Source: Methylomonas sp.
GTDB lineage: Bacteria > Pseudomonadota > Gammaproteobacteria > Methylococcales > Methylomonadaceae
Reading direction: 5' to 3'
Length of the DNA: 25,420 nt
Assembly: GCA_026988195.1 (NCBI GenBank)
Contig: JALSLS010000034.1
Coordinates: 1-25,420, forward strand
Below the pieces are notes generated by a model. The model saw only the letters and a program-made list of their open reading frames with translations. It was not told the origin of the DNA and ran no database searches. Positions 7,467 to 15,996 of this stretch are shown in pieces. A program made the translations under genes and the position numbers. Each line of letters opens with the position of its first letter. The first letter of the stretch is position 1.

Positions 7467-10400
7467 ATGGACAAAGAAACAGAAAACCAAGGAACTTCAT
7501 CCCAATTATTCAAAACGGATGGGGGAAAAACCAAGTCAAATGCAATTGAAACACCTTCAATCGCATTACCAAAAGGCGGTGGCGCAATAAAGGGCATTGA
7601 TGAGAAGTTTTCTGTCAATGCTATAAATGGCACCGCTTCTTTTTCCATACCCCTACCTTTTTCTCCTGCTCGCGGTGCCTCCCCTGCATTAGCTTTGTCC
7701 TACAACTCGGGTTCTGGAAACAGTATTTTTGGTTTAGGCTGGAACTTAAGCTTACCTTCAATTAAACGTAAAACCGATAAAAGGCTCCCACAATATTTTG
7801 ACAATAAAGATTCAGATGTTTTTCTGTTTTCCGAAACTGAAGATTTAGTACCGGAATTCAAAAAAGAAGATAATGGCAGTTTCAGCAAAGATGCAGATGG
7901 TAACTATATAATCAAAGAAATTGATTCCACAGATACGGTATATACCATACGTTTCTATAAACCCAGAATTGAAGGCTTATTTGCCCGTATAGAAAGGTGG
8001 CAACATAAAACCGATGGTCAGATTAAATGGCGAGTCATTACCAAGGATAACCTCACAACACTTTTTGGCTGGAGCTCCAGTTCAGTCATTACTGATCCAA
8101 AAGATGCGAATAAAATATTTAAATGGTTGCCAGAATTTGTTTTTGATGACAAAGGTAACTGCTCCCATTACATCTACAAAAAAGAAGATGATAAGGGTTT
8201 TAATGCCGGTCTGTTACACCATAAAAACCGACTAGAAAATGGTAGTATTACCTACACTAACCTGTATTTAGAAAGGGTTTTATATGGCAACAAAACACCT
8301 TACAAAAATTTTAATGACGCTTATCCTAGTATTAGCGACTATCTGTTCCAGACAGTATTGGATTACGGTGAGTATGACACTAACACCCCTTATACAAAAA
8401 TAAATGATTGGGATTTTAGAGAGGATGCCTTTTCAGAATACAGATCCGGTTTTGAAATAAGAACCACTCGGCTTTGTAAAAGGGTTTTACTGTTTCACTA
8501 TTTTACTGAACTGCCTGGTGGCTCAGCTTTAGTTAAATCTCTCAACTTTGATTATGACACATCAAGCGAAAAAGACTTTACCTTTCTAAAATCTATTATT
8601 CCCTTTGGCTATATTAAAAAGCCAGATGGAACCTATACCCATAAAAATCTTCCAGCTACAGAGTTTGAATATCAAGCTCACGAATGGAATAAAGATGTAA
8701 AAACCATTGCATCAGAACATTTAGTTCATGCTCCTGCAGGCCTGGATGAACCTGAATATCAATTTACTGATTTATTCAATGAAGGACTTTCCGGAATATT
8801 AACCGAACAAGCAGAAGGCTGGTTTTATAAATACAATTTAGGTAAGGGAAAGTTTGAACCAGCCAAATTAATTTCACCTAAACCTTCGTTTGTAGGCGTT
8901 GGTTCACAATTACAATTAATGGATTTGGATGCAGATGGTGGTAAACAGTTAGTTAATCTTAGCAATGAACCCAAAGGTTACTTTGAATTAAACGATGAAG
9001 AAGAATGGCAGGCTTATAGAACATTTGAACATTTACCTAATATCGACTTAGGTGATGCCAATACTCGAATGCTCGATCTTAATGGCGACGGCAAACCAGA
9101 TGCTTTAATTACAGAAGATCAGGTTTTTACCTGGTATGAATCAGAAGGTAGAAAAGGCTTTAAAGCGGCTAAAAAAACAGAAAAGCCTTTTGATGAAGAA
9201 ACCGGACCGCATATCGTTTTTGCTGATTCCAGACAAACCATCTTTCTGGCTGATATGTCTGGGGATGGTATGACGGATATAGTCCGAATTCGTAACGGTG
9301 AAGTTTGTTACTGGCCTAATCTCGGTTATGGAGAATTCGGAAGCAAAATTGGCATGGACAATGCCCCCGTGTTTGATTATCCCGATGCCTTTAACCCTGC
9401 TTACTTACGTTTATCAGATATAGATGGTTCTGGCACGACTGACATCATTTATCTGGGAAAGAATAAGTTTAGCTGCTGGAAGAATTTAAGTGGTAATACA
9501 TTTGCTACAGAACCTTTTGAAATAGACGAATTCCCAGAAATACACAATCAATCAAAAGTTTCAGTCGTTGACCTATTAGGCAATGGGGTCGCCTGTATAG
9601 TTTGGTCTAGCCCTTTAGCCAAAAATACCCAGTCCCCTTTAAAATATATCGACCTAATGAACAGTAAAAAACCACATATTATGGTTTTTTACAAAAATAA
9701 TCTGGGAAAAGAAGTTTCGCTGGAATACACGCCGTCTACCCAATTTTATATTGAGGACAAACTGGCAGGTAAACCGTGGGTGACTAAACTGCATTTCCCG
9801 GTACATTGCATATCCAAAACAGAAACCAGAGATACCATTTCAGGTTACCGCTTTGTCAGCTCCTATACCTATCATCACGGGTATTACGACCATGCCGAAC
9901 GCGAGTTTAGAGGCTTCGGGATGGTGGAACAAACTGACTCAGAACATTTTGATCATTGGGTCAAAGGTGATGCCACAAACATTGTCGATAAATCTTTGCA
10001 CCAAGAGCCTGTCATAACTAAATCATGGTTCCATACCGGTGCATTTATAAACCAGAAAAAAATACTCAACCAGTTTGCTCATGAATACTGGTATGAGGAA
10101 ATGGAAAAGCAAGGGTTTAGCGTAACAAACCATGAAATAGCATTAGCTGATGCAAGGCTTATTGCTGCACCAGGGATAGATACCTATATCATAGATCACC
10201 TTAGTGCTCAAGAATGGCAAGAAGCCTTGCGAGCTTGCAAAGGTATGGGCTTACGTTCTGAAATATTTGCCAAAGATGCACCGTTAGAAGGTGCAACAGC
10301 CACCGAACTCCAGCAAGAAATAACCCCTTATAATGTTGCAACACACAATTGCATCATTGAATTGTTACAACCCCAAGGCCAAAACCAACACGCTATTTTT

Positions 10401-13400
10401 ATCGTCAAAGAAAGCGAAGCTATCACCTATAGCTATGAGCGTAATACTGAAGACCCTCGCATTGCTCATACCCTAAATATTAAATTAGATGAATACGGCA
10501 ATGTATTAGAATCCGCATCAGTCGTTTATCCCAGAATACAAGCAGATACTTCTCTATCTCCAGAAATACAAGAAGTTCAGGATAAAACACTAATTAGCTA
10601 TACCCATAATCAATTTACCAATGATATTGATACATACAATTCATATCGGCTAAGGCTTCCATCAGAGGTAAAAACTTACGAATTTAAGAATATCGTTAAA
10701 ACTAACTTTTTATATTCTATAAGTGATTTTGAAACGACTCTCGATACAGCCATTGAAGTAGATTATCACCAAATTGATACCAACCCAGCCACAGGCACCT
10801 CACAGAAAAGATTAATTGAGCATATTCGTAGCCTCTATCGTGACGATAACTTAACAACCCCCTTACCATTACATCAACTGGAATCTTTAGCGTTACCTTT
10901 TGAAAGCTATCAGTTAGCCTACACCCCCAATCTTATCAGCGATATATTCGATACCAAAGTCAATGGTGCCTTAATGCTGGAAGGTAAATTTACCGACAGT
11001 GGCGGTGATGGCAATTGGTGGGTTCGTTCAGGTACTACCCAATTTATTGAAGGTGCGGAAAACTCAGTTGATGCACAAAATCGTTTCTATGCCCCTATTT
11101 CTTATATTGATCCTTATAGTGCAAAAACTACAGTAAAGTACTACAGTGATTACTACTTGTTTATTGAAGCAACAGAAGATGCGTTAGGCAATACACAAAA
11201 AGTTGAATCATTTAATTTCCGAACTCTAGCAGCACAAAGAATGCAAGATGCCAATGGCAATTTTTCAGAAGTGTTCGTGGATGAGCTAGGCTTTGTTAAA
11301 GCACTCGCGGTATTGGGTAAAGGCAATGAAGCGGATGATCTCTTTGCTTTAAATGAATTTTCTTCTGCTGCTGAAGACACCCTGATTAATGAATTCTTTC
11401 ATACCCCTGCATCGGATGAATTAGTGATGCAGGGAAAAAACCTGCTACAACATGCTACCGCTCGATTTGTTTATGATTTTGATGTTTATAAAAACACCGG
11501 GAAGCCTGTAGTCGTAGCGTCCATTGTCAGAGAAGAGCACTTCCAAAAGGATAGTGATTCACCTGTACAACTTAGCTTTGAATATTCCAATGGATTGGGG
11601 CAGGTAGTGATGAAAAAAGTACAGGCCGAACCAGGGAAAGCCAGGCAAGTCACCGTGAATGCAGATGATAGCTTTACCGTTAGTGAGATTAATACGGCTG
11701 ATCTAGTGCCTAAACAACTGCGCTGGATTGGCAATGGCAGAACGATACTGAATAATAAAGGCAATGCAGTCAAACAATATGAGCCCTATTTTTCAGTCAC
11801 ACACCAATACGAAGACCTGAAAGAAATAGTTGAAACGGGTGTTACTCCTATTCTTTACTACGATGCAATGGGACGGTTGATTAAAACCGAATTACCCGAT
11901 GGCACTTTGTCTCGCACAGAATTTGACTCATGGAAGCAAGTCGTATTCGACCCTAACGATACTATTTTAGACTCTTCCTGGTACCACAATCGCACTAATC
12001 ATCTGATTGATGCAGAATTGATTGCTGCAGGCAAAGACCCCGACAAAGAAAAGCAGGCAGCCGATAAAGCCGCCAAACATGCCAATACGCCTGCTATCCA
12101 GCATTTTGATACGTTAGGAAGACCGGTACTCTCAGTTGAGCATAATAAAAATAGTGTTAACCAGGCCGATGAATTTTACCTGACCCGAGTCGATCTTGAT
12201 ATAGAAGGTAATCTACGAAAAGTGATCGATGCCCGTGGTAATGTGGTGATGCAATATAAATACGATATGCTGGGTAATAAGATTTATCAGCATAGCATGG
12301 ATGCCGGTAAACGCTGGTTGCTGATTAATATTATAGGCAACCCATTACGCACCTGGGATGAACGTAATCACGAATTTCAATATTTTTATGACATTCTGCA
12401 TCGCCCCACCCATAGCAAAGTAATTGGTGGTGATGGCGGTACGCTACTTAACCATATTTTTGAGCGGATTTTCTACGGTGAAGATGACCCCGATGCCGAA
12501 CTGAATAATCTGCGCGGCCAAGTGCTTAAACACTATGATACGGGTGGTGTTATTTTAACACCAGAATATAATTTTAAAGGACAGCCAACAGCAACAACTC
12601 GACAGTTATTTAAAGACTATAAAGGGGTAGCCAATTGGATTGATGCCAATTTAGAAAATGATTTAGAAACGGATAGTTTTACCTTTGCGACTGAAACCGA
12701 TGCGCTAGGCAGAATAACCCAGCAAACAGCACCTGATGGCAGCATTATTACCCCTGCTTATAATGAAGCTGGGTTACTCAATGCAGAAAATGTAAAACAT
12801 CCACACCTTGCTGACACAAGTACCTATATTAAGGACATTGATTACAACGAAAAAGGTCAACGCAAACAAATTATTTATGGCAACGATGTCATTACCAAAT
12901 TTGAATACGACAAAGAAACATTTCGCCTTAATCGCTTAGAAACCAAACGTCAAAACAACGATCCACTGCAAGATTGGTATTACACCTATGATCCAGTAGG
13001 CAATATTACCCAGATAGAAGACAAAAACATCCCAGTGGTGTTTTTTAATAACCAGAAAATAGCCGGTATTTCTACTTATACCTACGATGCGCTTTATCGT
13101 TTGACCGAAGCTAGTGGTAGAGAAAGCGATACGCCACTTGCCTTTGATGGCAAAGATAACTGGAATGATGCGGCTTTTATAAAGCAATTACGCCCTGGCG
13201 ACCCGATGGCGATGCGTAATTACACGCAAAACTTCCAATATGATTCAGTTGGCAATATCCTGCAAATGCACCATCAGGCATCAGGTAATGCCTGGACTAG
13301 AGATTACCAATATCAGTCAGCTAATAATCGCTTAATCAGCACCCAAATAGGGGTTAATACTTATTTATATCCACATCATTCCGAACATGGTTATATCACT

Positions 13401-15101
13401 GCCATGCCACATTTGGAAGAAATGGACTGGAATTTTAAAGAGGAATTAGTCAAATCTATCCGTCAAAGGCGTACCGATGGCGGCATAGCTGAAACCACCT
13501 ATTATCAATACGATGGGCAAGGACAGCGGATAAGAAAAATAACCGAGAACCAGGCTAATACAGGTGAAGAACCCAGTAAAAAAAATGAGCGGATTTATAT
13601 TGCGGGTTATGAGCTTTATAAACAATACAATGGTTCTGATGCTGGATTAGAACGTACCAGCCTAAGCTTGATGGATGAGCAACATCGCTTTGTAATGATT
13701 GATACTGAAACCAAACCCAGGTTGATTTTTGGTATACCTATGGGACGTACTAACCCTGTTCAAGCAGTACGTTATCAATTGCATAATCATATTGGTTCGG
13801 CTGCTTTGGAGCTGGATGACTCCGCTCAGGTGATTAGTTATGAGGAATATCATCCTTATGGGACTACTGCTTATCAAGCTACGAATAGAGATATACGGGC
13901 TGCAGTTAAGCGGTATCGGTATACGGGGATGGAGCGGGATGAGGAGAGTGGATTCAGTTATCACTCGGCGAGGTATTATTTGCCATGGTTAGGGAGATGG
14001 GTTAGTACTGACCCATCTGGAATATCAGATGGAATAAATTGCTTTGTATATGTAAGGTCAAATCCTATAAAACTATACGATACATCAGGAAAATATAGTT
14101 GGGGTCAATTTGGGTCTGACGTATGGGGTGGTATTAAGGGGGCTGCTAAAGGTGTTGTTGAGCCAGTGCTAATCGTAGCAGATTTCGGTCAAATGGGAGC
14201 AGCTGTAGTAACTCAGGCAGTTACTGGAGATGCCCCCATGCCTCAATGGCTTAGTGCTACAGGGAGGCGCATTGAGCACAATGAAACTGTAGGAAAAAAT
14301 TCAAATTGGCAAAATTTACGAGCAGGTTTAGTCGTTGCAACCGCAATACCCACTGGTGGAGGAAGTGTATTAGTAGATAATGTTGCAACAGTTTTTGAAA
14401 GAGATATGTCACCAGATGAAGCTCAAAGTTTTTTAGTACAAGGTGCGGTGGGACAAGTTGTTGCTACAGGGGTAGGTGTTGGTTTATCGCGAGGTACAGG
14501 CAGTGGTTGGACTGGACGTGGTGGTTCTGGAGCGGGTGACCAAGCATTGGTTGAAAGGATAGTTTCGGAGCGAGTAGCAAATGGAGAAACATCAACTGGA
14601 AGGGGAGGTACTTCAGGTAGAACTTATGCTGTTGGACGTGACTCTCGTGGTCGAACAACTCCAGTAAGAAGGAGCCCTCCAAGAGGGGACCCACATGCAG
14701 AGCCTCAAGTATTAGAAGATGTTGGGGGAAGTGGTGGACGAACTATAGCAGTTGATCAGGTGCCATGCTCTGGTTGTAGAGCTGAACTTGGTGCTCCCGA
14801 AACTAGTCAGCCTGGTTTTCTAGAGAGCTCAACAAGTGGATCGCTTCGAGTTGTTACTCCTCGTCGAGCAAGTAACCCAACATCGAGTCCAAAACCAGCA
14901 ACAATCAGAGCAGCTCGAGCAGTTGAAAGGGGTAATCAAACTATTGAATTAATTCCGAAATTGGAATTTTCCGTACCATATGCACCACCTATAGTGCCGT
15001 TTCAACCCCACCCAGAGGATGAGTTTATGTCTATTGATCCATCTGCACCTACTTTAGCAGAGATTGAGGCGCAGCAAAGTCTTCTAGAACCATATAGGTA
15101 A
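7467..15101 (+). CDS. Fused TcB-TcC toxin-complex protein with deaminase-like C-terminal tip
   Basis: This 2544-aa protein is the cocoon-plus-enzyme half of an ABC (Tc) toxin. Approximate order by residue: SpvB domain (25-330; SIALPKGGGAI, LALSYNSGSGN); FG-GAP-like repeats of the propeller that docks on TcA (DLDADGGKQ 486, DLNGDGKPD 536, DMSGDGMTD 595, DIDGSGTTD 650); TcdB mid/N region (750-860); mid/C region (920-1060); and the TcC Rhs/YD-repeat cage (from about 1464). The Rhs core ends in RYRYTGMERDEESGFSYHSA and DPSGISDG (Asp2182, Asp2188), the zone where TcC proteins cleave themselves. The last ~340 residues are the variable effector. It has hydrophobic glycine-rich segments, a Gly/Arg-rich linker, then H2410-A-E2412 and P2433-C2434-S-G-C2437, the zinc and proton-shuttle pattern of cytidine-deaminase-fold toxins. 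B and C are separate genes in Photorhabdus; fusions are known elsewhere. AAGGAAGGA precedes the ATG. No frameshift. Confidence 0.92.
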   Translation: MDKETENQGTSSQLFKTDGGKTKSNAIETPSIALPKGGGAIKGIDEKFSVNAINGTASFSIPLPFSPARGASPALALSYNSGSGNSIFGLGWNLSLPSIKRKTDKRLPQYFDNKDSDVFLFSETEDLVPEFKKEDNGSFSKDADGNYIIKEIDSTDTVYTIRFYKPRIEGLFARIERWQHKTDGQIKWRVITKDNLTTLFGWSSSSVITDPKDANKIFKWLPEFVFDDKGNCSHYIYKKEDDKGFNAGLLHHKNRLENGSITYTNLYLERVLYGNKTPYKNFNDAYPSISDYLFQTVLDYGEYDTNTPYTKINDWDFREDAFSEYRSGFEIRTTRLCKRVLLFHYFTELPGGSALVKSLNFDYDTSSEKDFTFLKSIIPFGYIKKPDGTYTHKNLPATEFEYQAHEWNKDVKTIASEHLVHAPAGLDEPEYQFTDLFNEGLSGILTEQAEGWFYKYNLGKGKFEPAKLISPKPSFVGVGSQLQLMDLDADGGKQLVNLSNEPKGYFELNDEEEWQAYRTFEHLPNIDLGDANTRMLDLNGDGKPDALITEDQVFTWYESEGRKGFKAAKKTEKPFDEETGPHIVFADSRQTIFLADMSGDGMTDIVRIRNGEVCYWPNLGYGEFGSKIGMDNAPVFDYPDAFNPAYLRLSDIDGSGTTDIIYLGKNKFSCWKNLSGNTFATEPFEIDEFPEIHNQSKVSVVDLLGNGVACIVWSSPLAKNTQSPLKYIDLMNSKKPHIMVFYKNNLGKEVSLEYTPSTQFYIEDKLAGKPWVTKLHFPVHCISKTETRDTISGYRFVSSYTYHHGYYDHAEREFRGFGMVEQTDSEHFDHWVKGDATNIVDKSLHQEPVITKSWFHTGAFINQKKILNQFAHEYWYEEMEKQGFSVTNHEIALADARLIAAPGIDTYIIDHLSAQEWQEALRACKGMGLRSEIFAKDAPLEGATATELQQEITPYNVATHNCIIELLQPQGQNQHAIFIVKESEAITYSYERNTEDPRIAHTLNIKLDEYGNVLESASVVYPRIQADTSLSPEIQEVQDKTLISYTHNQFTNDIDTYNSYRLRLPSEVKTYEFKNIVKTNFLYSISDFETTLDTAIEVDYHQIDTNPATGTSQKRLIEHIRSLYRDDNLTTPLPLHQLESLALPFESYQLAYTPNLISDIFDTKVNGALMLEGKFTDSGGDGNWWVRSGTTQFIEGAENSVDAQNRFYAPISYIDPYSAKTTVKYYSDYYLFIEATEDALGNTQKVESFNFRTLAAQRMQDANGNFSEVFVDELGFVKALAVLGKGNEADDLFALNEFSSAAEDTLINEFFHTPASDELVMQGKNLLQHATARFVYDFDVYKNTGKPVVVASIVREEHFQKDSDSPVQLSFEYSNGLGQVVMKKVQAEPGKARQVTVNADDSFTVSEINTADLVPKQLRWIGNGRTILNNKGNAVKQYEPYFSVTHQYEDLKEIVETGVTPILYYDAMGRLIKTELPDGTLSRTEFDSWKQVVFDPNDTILDSSWYHNRTNHLIDAELIAAGKDPDKEKQAADKAAKHANTPAIQHFDTLGRPVLSVEHNKNSVNQADEFYLTRVDLDIEGNLRKVIDARGNVVMQYKYDMLGNKIYQHSMDAGKRWLLINIIGNPLRTWDERNHEFQYFYDILHRPTHSKVIGGDGGTLLNHIFERIFYGEDDPDAELNNLRGQVLKHYDTGGVILTPEYNFKGQPTATTRQLFKDYKGVANWIDANLENDLETDSFTFATETDALGRITQQTAPDGSIITPAYNEAGLLNAENVKHPHLADTSTYIKDIDYNEKGQRKQIIYGNDVITKFEYDKETFRLNRLETKRQNNDPLQDWYYTYDPVGNITQIEDKNIPVVFFNNQKIAGISTYTYDALYRLTEASGRESDTPLAFDGKDNWNDAAFIKQLRPGDPMAMRNYTQNFQYDSVGNILQMHHQASGNAWTRDYQYQSANNRLISTQIGVNTYLYPHHSEHGYITAMPHLEEMDWNFKEELVKSIRQRRTDGGIAETTYYQYDGQGQRIRKITENQANTGEEPSKKNERIYIAGYELYKQYNGSDAGLERTSLSLMDEQHRFVMIDTETKPRLIFGIPMGRTNPVQAVRYQLHNHIGSAALELDDSAQVISYEEYHPYGTTAYQATNRDIRAAVKRYRYTGMERDEESGFSYHSARYYLPWLGRWVSTDPSGISDGINCFVYVRSNPIKLYDTSGKYSWGQFGSDVWGGIKGAAKGVVEPVLIVADFGQMGAAVVTQAVTGDAPMPQWLSATGRRIEHNETVGKNSNWQNLRAGLVVATAIPTGGGSVLVDNVATVFERDMSPDEAQSFLVQGAVGQVVATGVGVGLSRGTGSGWTGRGGSGAGDQALVERIVSERVANGETSTGRGGTSGRTYAVGRDSRGRTTPVRRSPPRGDPHAEPQVLEDVGGSGGRTIAVDQVPCSGCRAELGAPETSQPGFLESSTSGSLRVVTPRRASNPTSSPKPATIRAARAVERGNQTIELIPKLEFSVPYAPPIVPFQPHPEDEFMSIDPSAPTLAEIEAQQSLLEPYR
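14082..15101 (+). other. Hypervariable effector module of TcC, predicted zinc-dependent deaminase
   Basis: This is the segment downstream of the Rhs core end (residue about 2206 onward). The HAE motif lies at 14694-14702 and PCSGC at 14763-14777, separated by 20 residues. This spacing is compatible with cytidine-deaminase-fold toxins (HAE for zinc and proton transfer, PCxxC for zinc). About 107 residues follow, including LRVVTPRR and a proline-rich tail. DNA here looks more G-rich than the Rhs part, as expected for swapped tips. The substrate (DNA, RNA, nucleotide or protein) cannot be told from sequence. I cannot place it securely in a named deaminase subfamily. Confidence 0.65.
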
Positions 15102-15114
15102 GATTCTGAGCTGG

Positions 15115-15133
15115 ACGGGGTATGTTACCCCGT
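15115..15133 (+). repeat. REP-like hairpin 1
   Basis: ACGGGGTA-TGT-TACCCCGT is a perfect 8-bp stem just after the TcB-TcC stop codon, preceded by GAGCTGG. There is no T-run downstream, so it is not a classic Rho-independent terminator. It shares its core with the hairpins at 15199, 15881 and 15946. Confidence 0.7.
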
Positions 15134-15198
15134 ATCAAAAGTTTGAAGTTTAGGTGTAACTAGAAAATGGAGTGATGTACTGGGAATTTAAACGTTAC

Positions 15199-15220
15199 GG
15201 ACGGGATAAATATCCCGTCC
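15199..15220 (+). repeat. REP-like hairpin 2
   Basis: GGACGGGATA and TATCCCGTCC form a perfect 10-bp stem around AA. It is preceded by AAACGTTAC and followed by AGCAG. It lies 48 bases upstream of the Y1 transposase start codon. It is the best conserved of the four related hairpins. Confidence 0.75.
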
Positions 15221-15268
15221 AGCAGCGAGTAAAATTTAATAAAAAAGCAATTTAAGGAAACCAACACC

Positions 15269-15772
15269 ATGCCATCACGTCGTGTAGCAGCAGATTTAAA
15301 TGCAGGAACCTATTACCTGACGCTAACCATCCAGCGTTGGTATTACCTGTTTGACCGCTACAATCGCTGGCAAATCCTGGCTGAATCATTACGCTACTGT
15401 CAGGAAAATAAAGGACTGGAATTAAATGGCTATGTTTTTATGTTAAACCACATTCATCTGATTGCAACATCTCCTGACATGGCTGGTTTCCTACGTGATT
15501 TTAAGCGCTTTACTTCGGTAAAGTTTAAGGAAAATCTAGAAACTACTGAGCCTCGTGTTTTACAGTTGTTTGTAGATGATATGGGAAAATATCAGTTTTG
15601 GCAGAATACCAATGCGCCCAAGAAAATAGAAACCCCTGATTTTTATCAGCAGGAGCTTAATTATATTCATCAAAATCCAGTAAGAAAAGGCTATGTGATC
15701 AACCCTGAATATTGGATTTGGTTATCGGGAAATCCTGCTTCGCCTTTGAGTTTTATATTATTTGGGGCATAG
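15269..15772 (+). CDS. REP-associated tyrosine transposase (RAYT), Y1/IS200-like HUH enzyme
   Basis: This 167-aa protein of the Y1 transposase superfamily is a single-strand DNA endonuclease of the kind that handles REP hairpins. Visible features: an N-terminal PSRR..DLNAGTYYLTL strand region; the metal-binding HUH motif as H61-I-H63 in YVFMLNHIHLIATS; and the nucleophile Y132 in LNYIHQNPVRKGYV, a hallmark of the RAYT/IS200-like group. The length is normal and the frame intact. AAGGA lies about 10 bases before the ATG. It sits in the 895-bp gap between the two toxin genes in the same direction, with two REP-like hairpins on each side. It is therefore probably a domesticated RAYT with its own REP repeats rather than a toxin component (inference). 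It could share the toxin transcript. Confidence 0.88.
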   Translation: MPSRRVAADLNAGTYYLTLTIQRWYYLFDRYNRWQILAESLRYCQENKGLELNGYVFMLNHIHLIATSPDMAGFLRDFKRFTSVKFKENLETTEPRVLQLFVDDMGKYQFWQNTNAPKKIETPDFYQQELNYIHQNPVRKGYVINPEYWIWLSGNPASPLSFILFGA

Positions 15773-15870
15773 GTTTTATATTTAAGTGAGACGAAGCATG
15801 TTACACCGTTTCAAACGTTTAAAGTTTTGATGAAATTGAGATGTGTTTTGTCATGCCAAAGATTCATAAA

Positions 15871-15900
15871 CGTAACAGGCGGGGTGAATACCCCATCTGG
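15871..15900 (+). repeat. REP-like hairpin 3
   Basis: The GGGGT-GAAT-ACCCC core (15881-15894) is weakly extended by further pairs. Its context, starting AAACGTAAC and running into CTGGCA, aligns with hairpin 2. Most differences are transitions (G/A, C/T), several of them paired across the stem. Confidence 0.6.
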
Positions 15901-15945
15901 CACTAAGCATCGAAAGAGAATGACTGAAATATATGAATAAACATT

Positions 15946-15972
15946 GCTGACAGGATAAACATCCTGTTCAGC
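15946..15972 (+). repeat. REP-like hairpin 4
   Basis: GCTGA-CAGGAT-AAAC-ATCCTG-T-TCAGC is an 11-bp stem with one bulged T, ending 24 bases before the TcA start codon. Compared with hairpin 2, the change GACGGGAT to GACAGGAT is matched on the other arm (CCCGT to CCTGT), which keeps the pairing. It could also affect translation of TcA. Confidence 0.65.
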
Positions 15973-15996
15973 AAAAATAGAGAATGGAGAAATATC

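Noticed and set aside
7406..14694. Antisense open frames of 60-100 codons within the TcB-TcC gene
   Set aside because: They lie wholly opposite strongly conserved toxin sequence or run into its leader. They show no recognisable domains and are chance shadows.
15115..15220. GC-rich hairpins after the TcB-TcC gene considered as Rho-independent terminators
   Set aside because: Neither is followed by a run of T. Related copies occur on both sides of the Y1 transposase, which fits REP-like repeats better.
15102..15268. An immunity gene directly after the toxin tip
   Set aside because: The gap of 167 bases contains only hairpins and a leader; no open frame of useful size.
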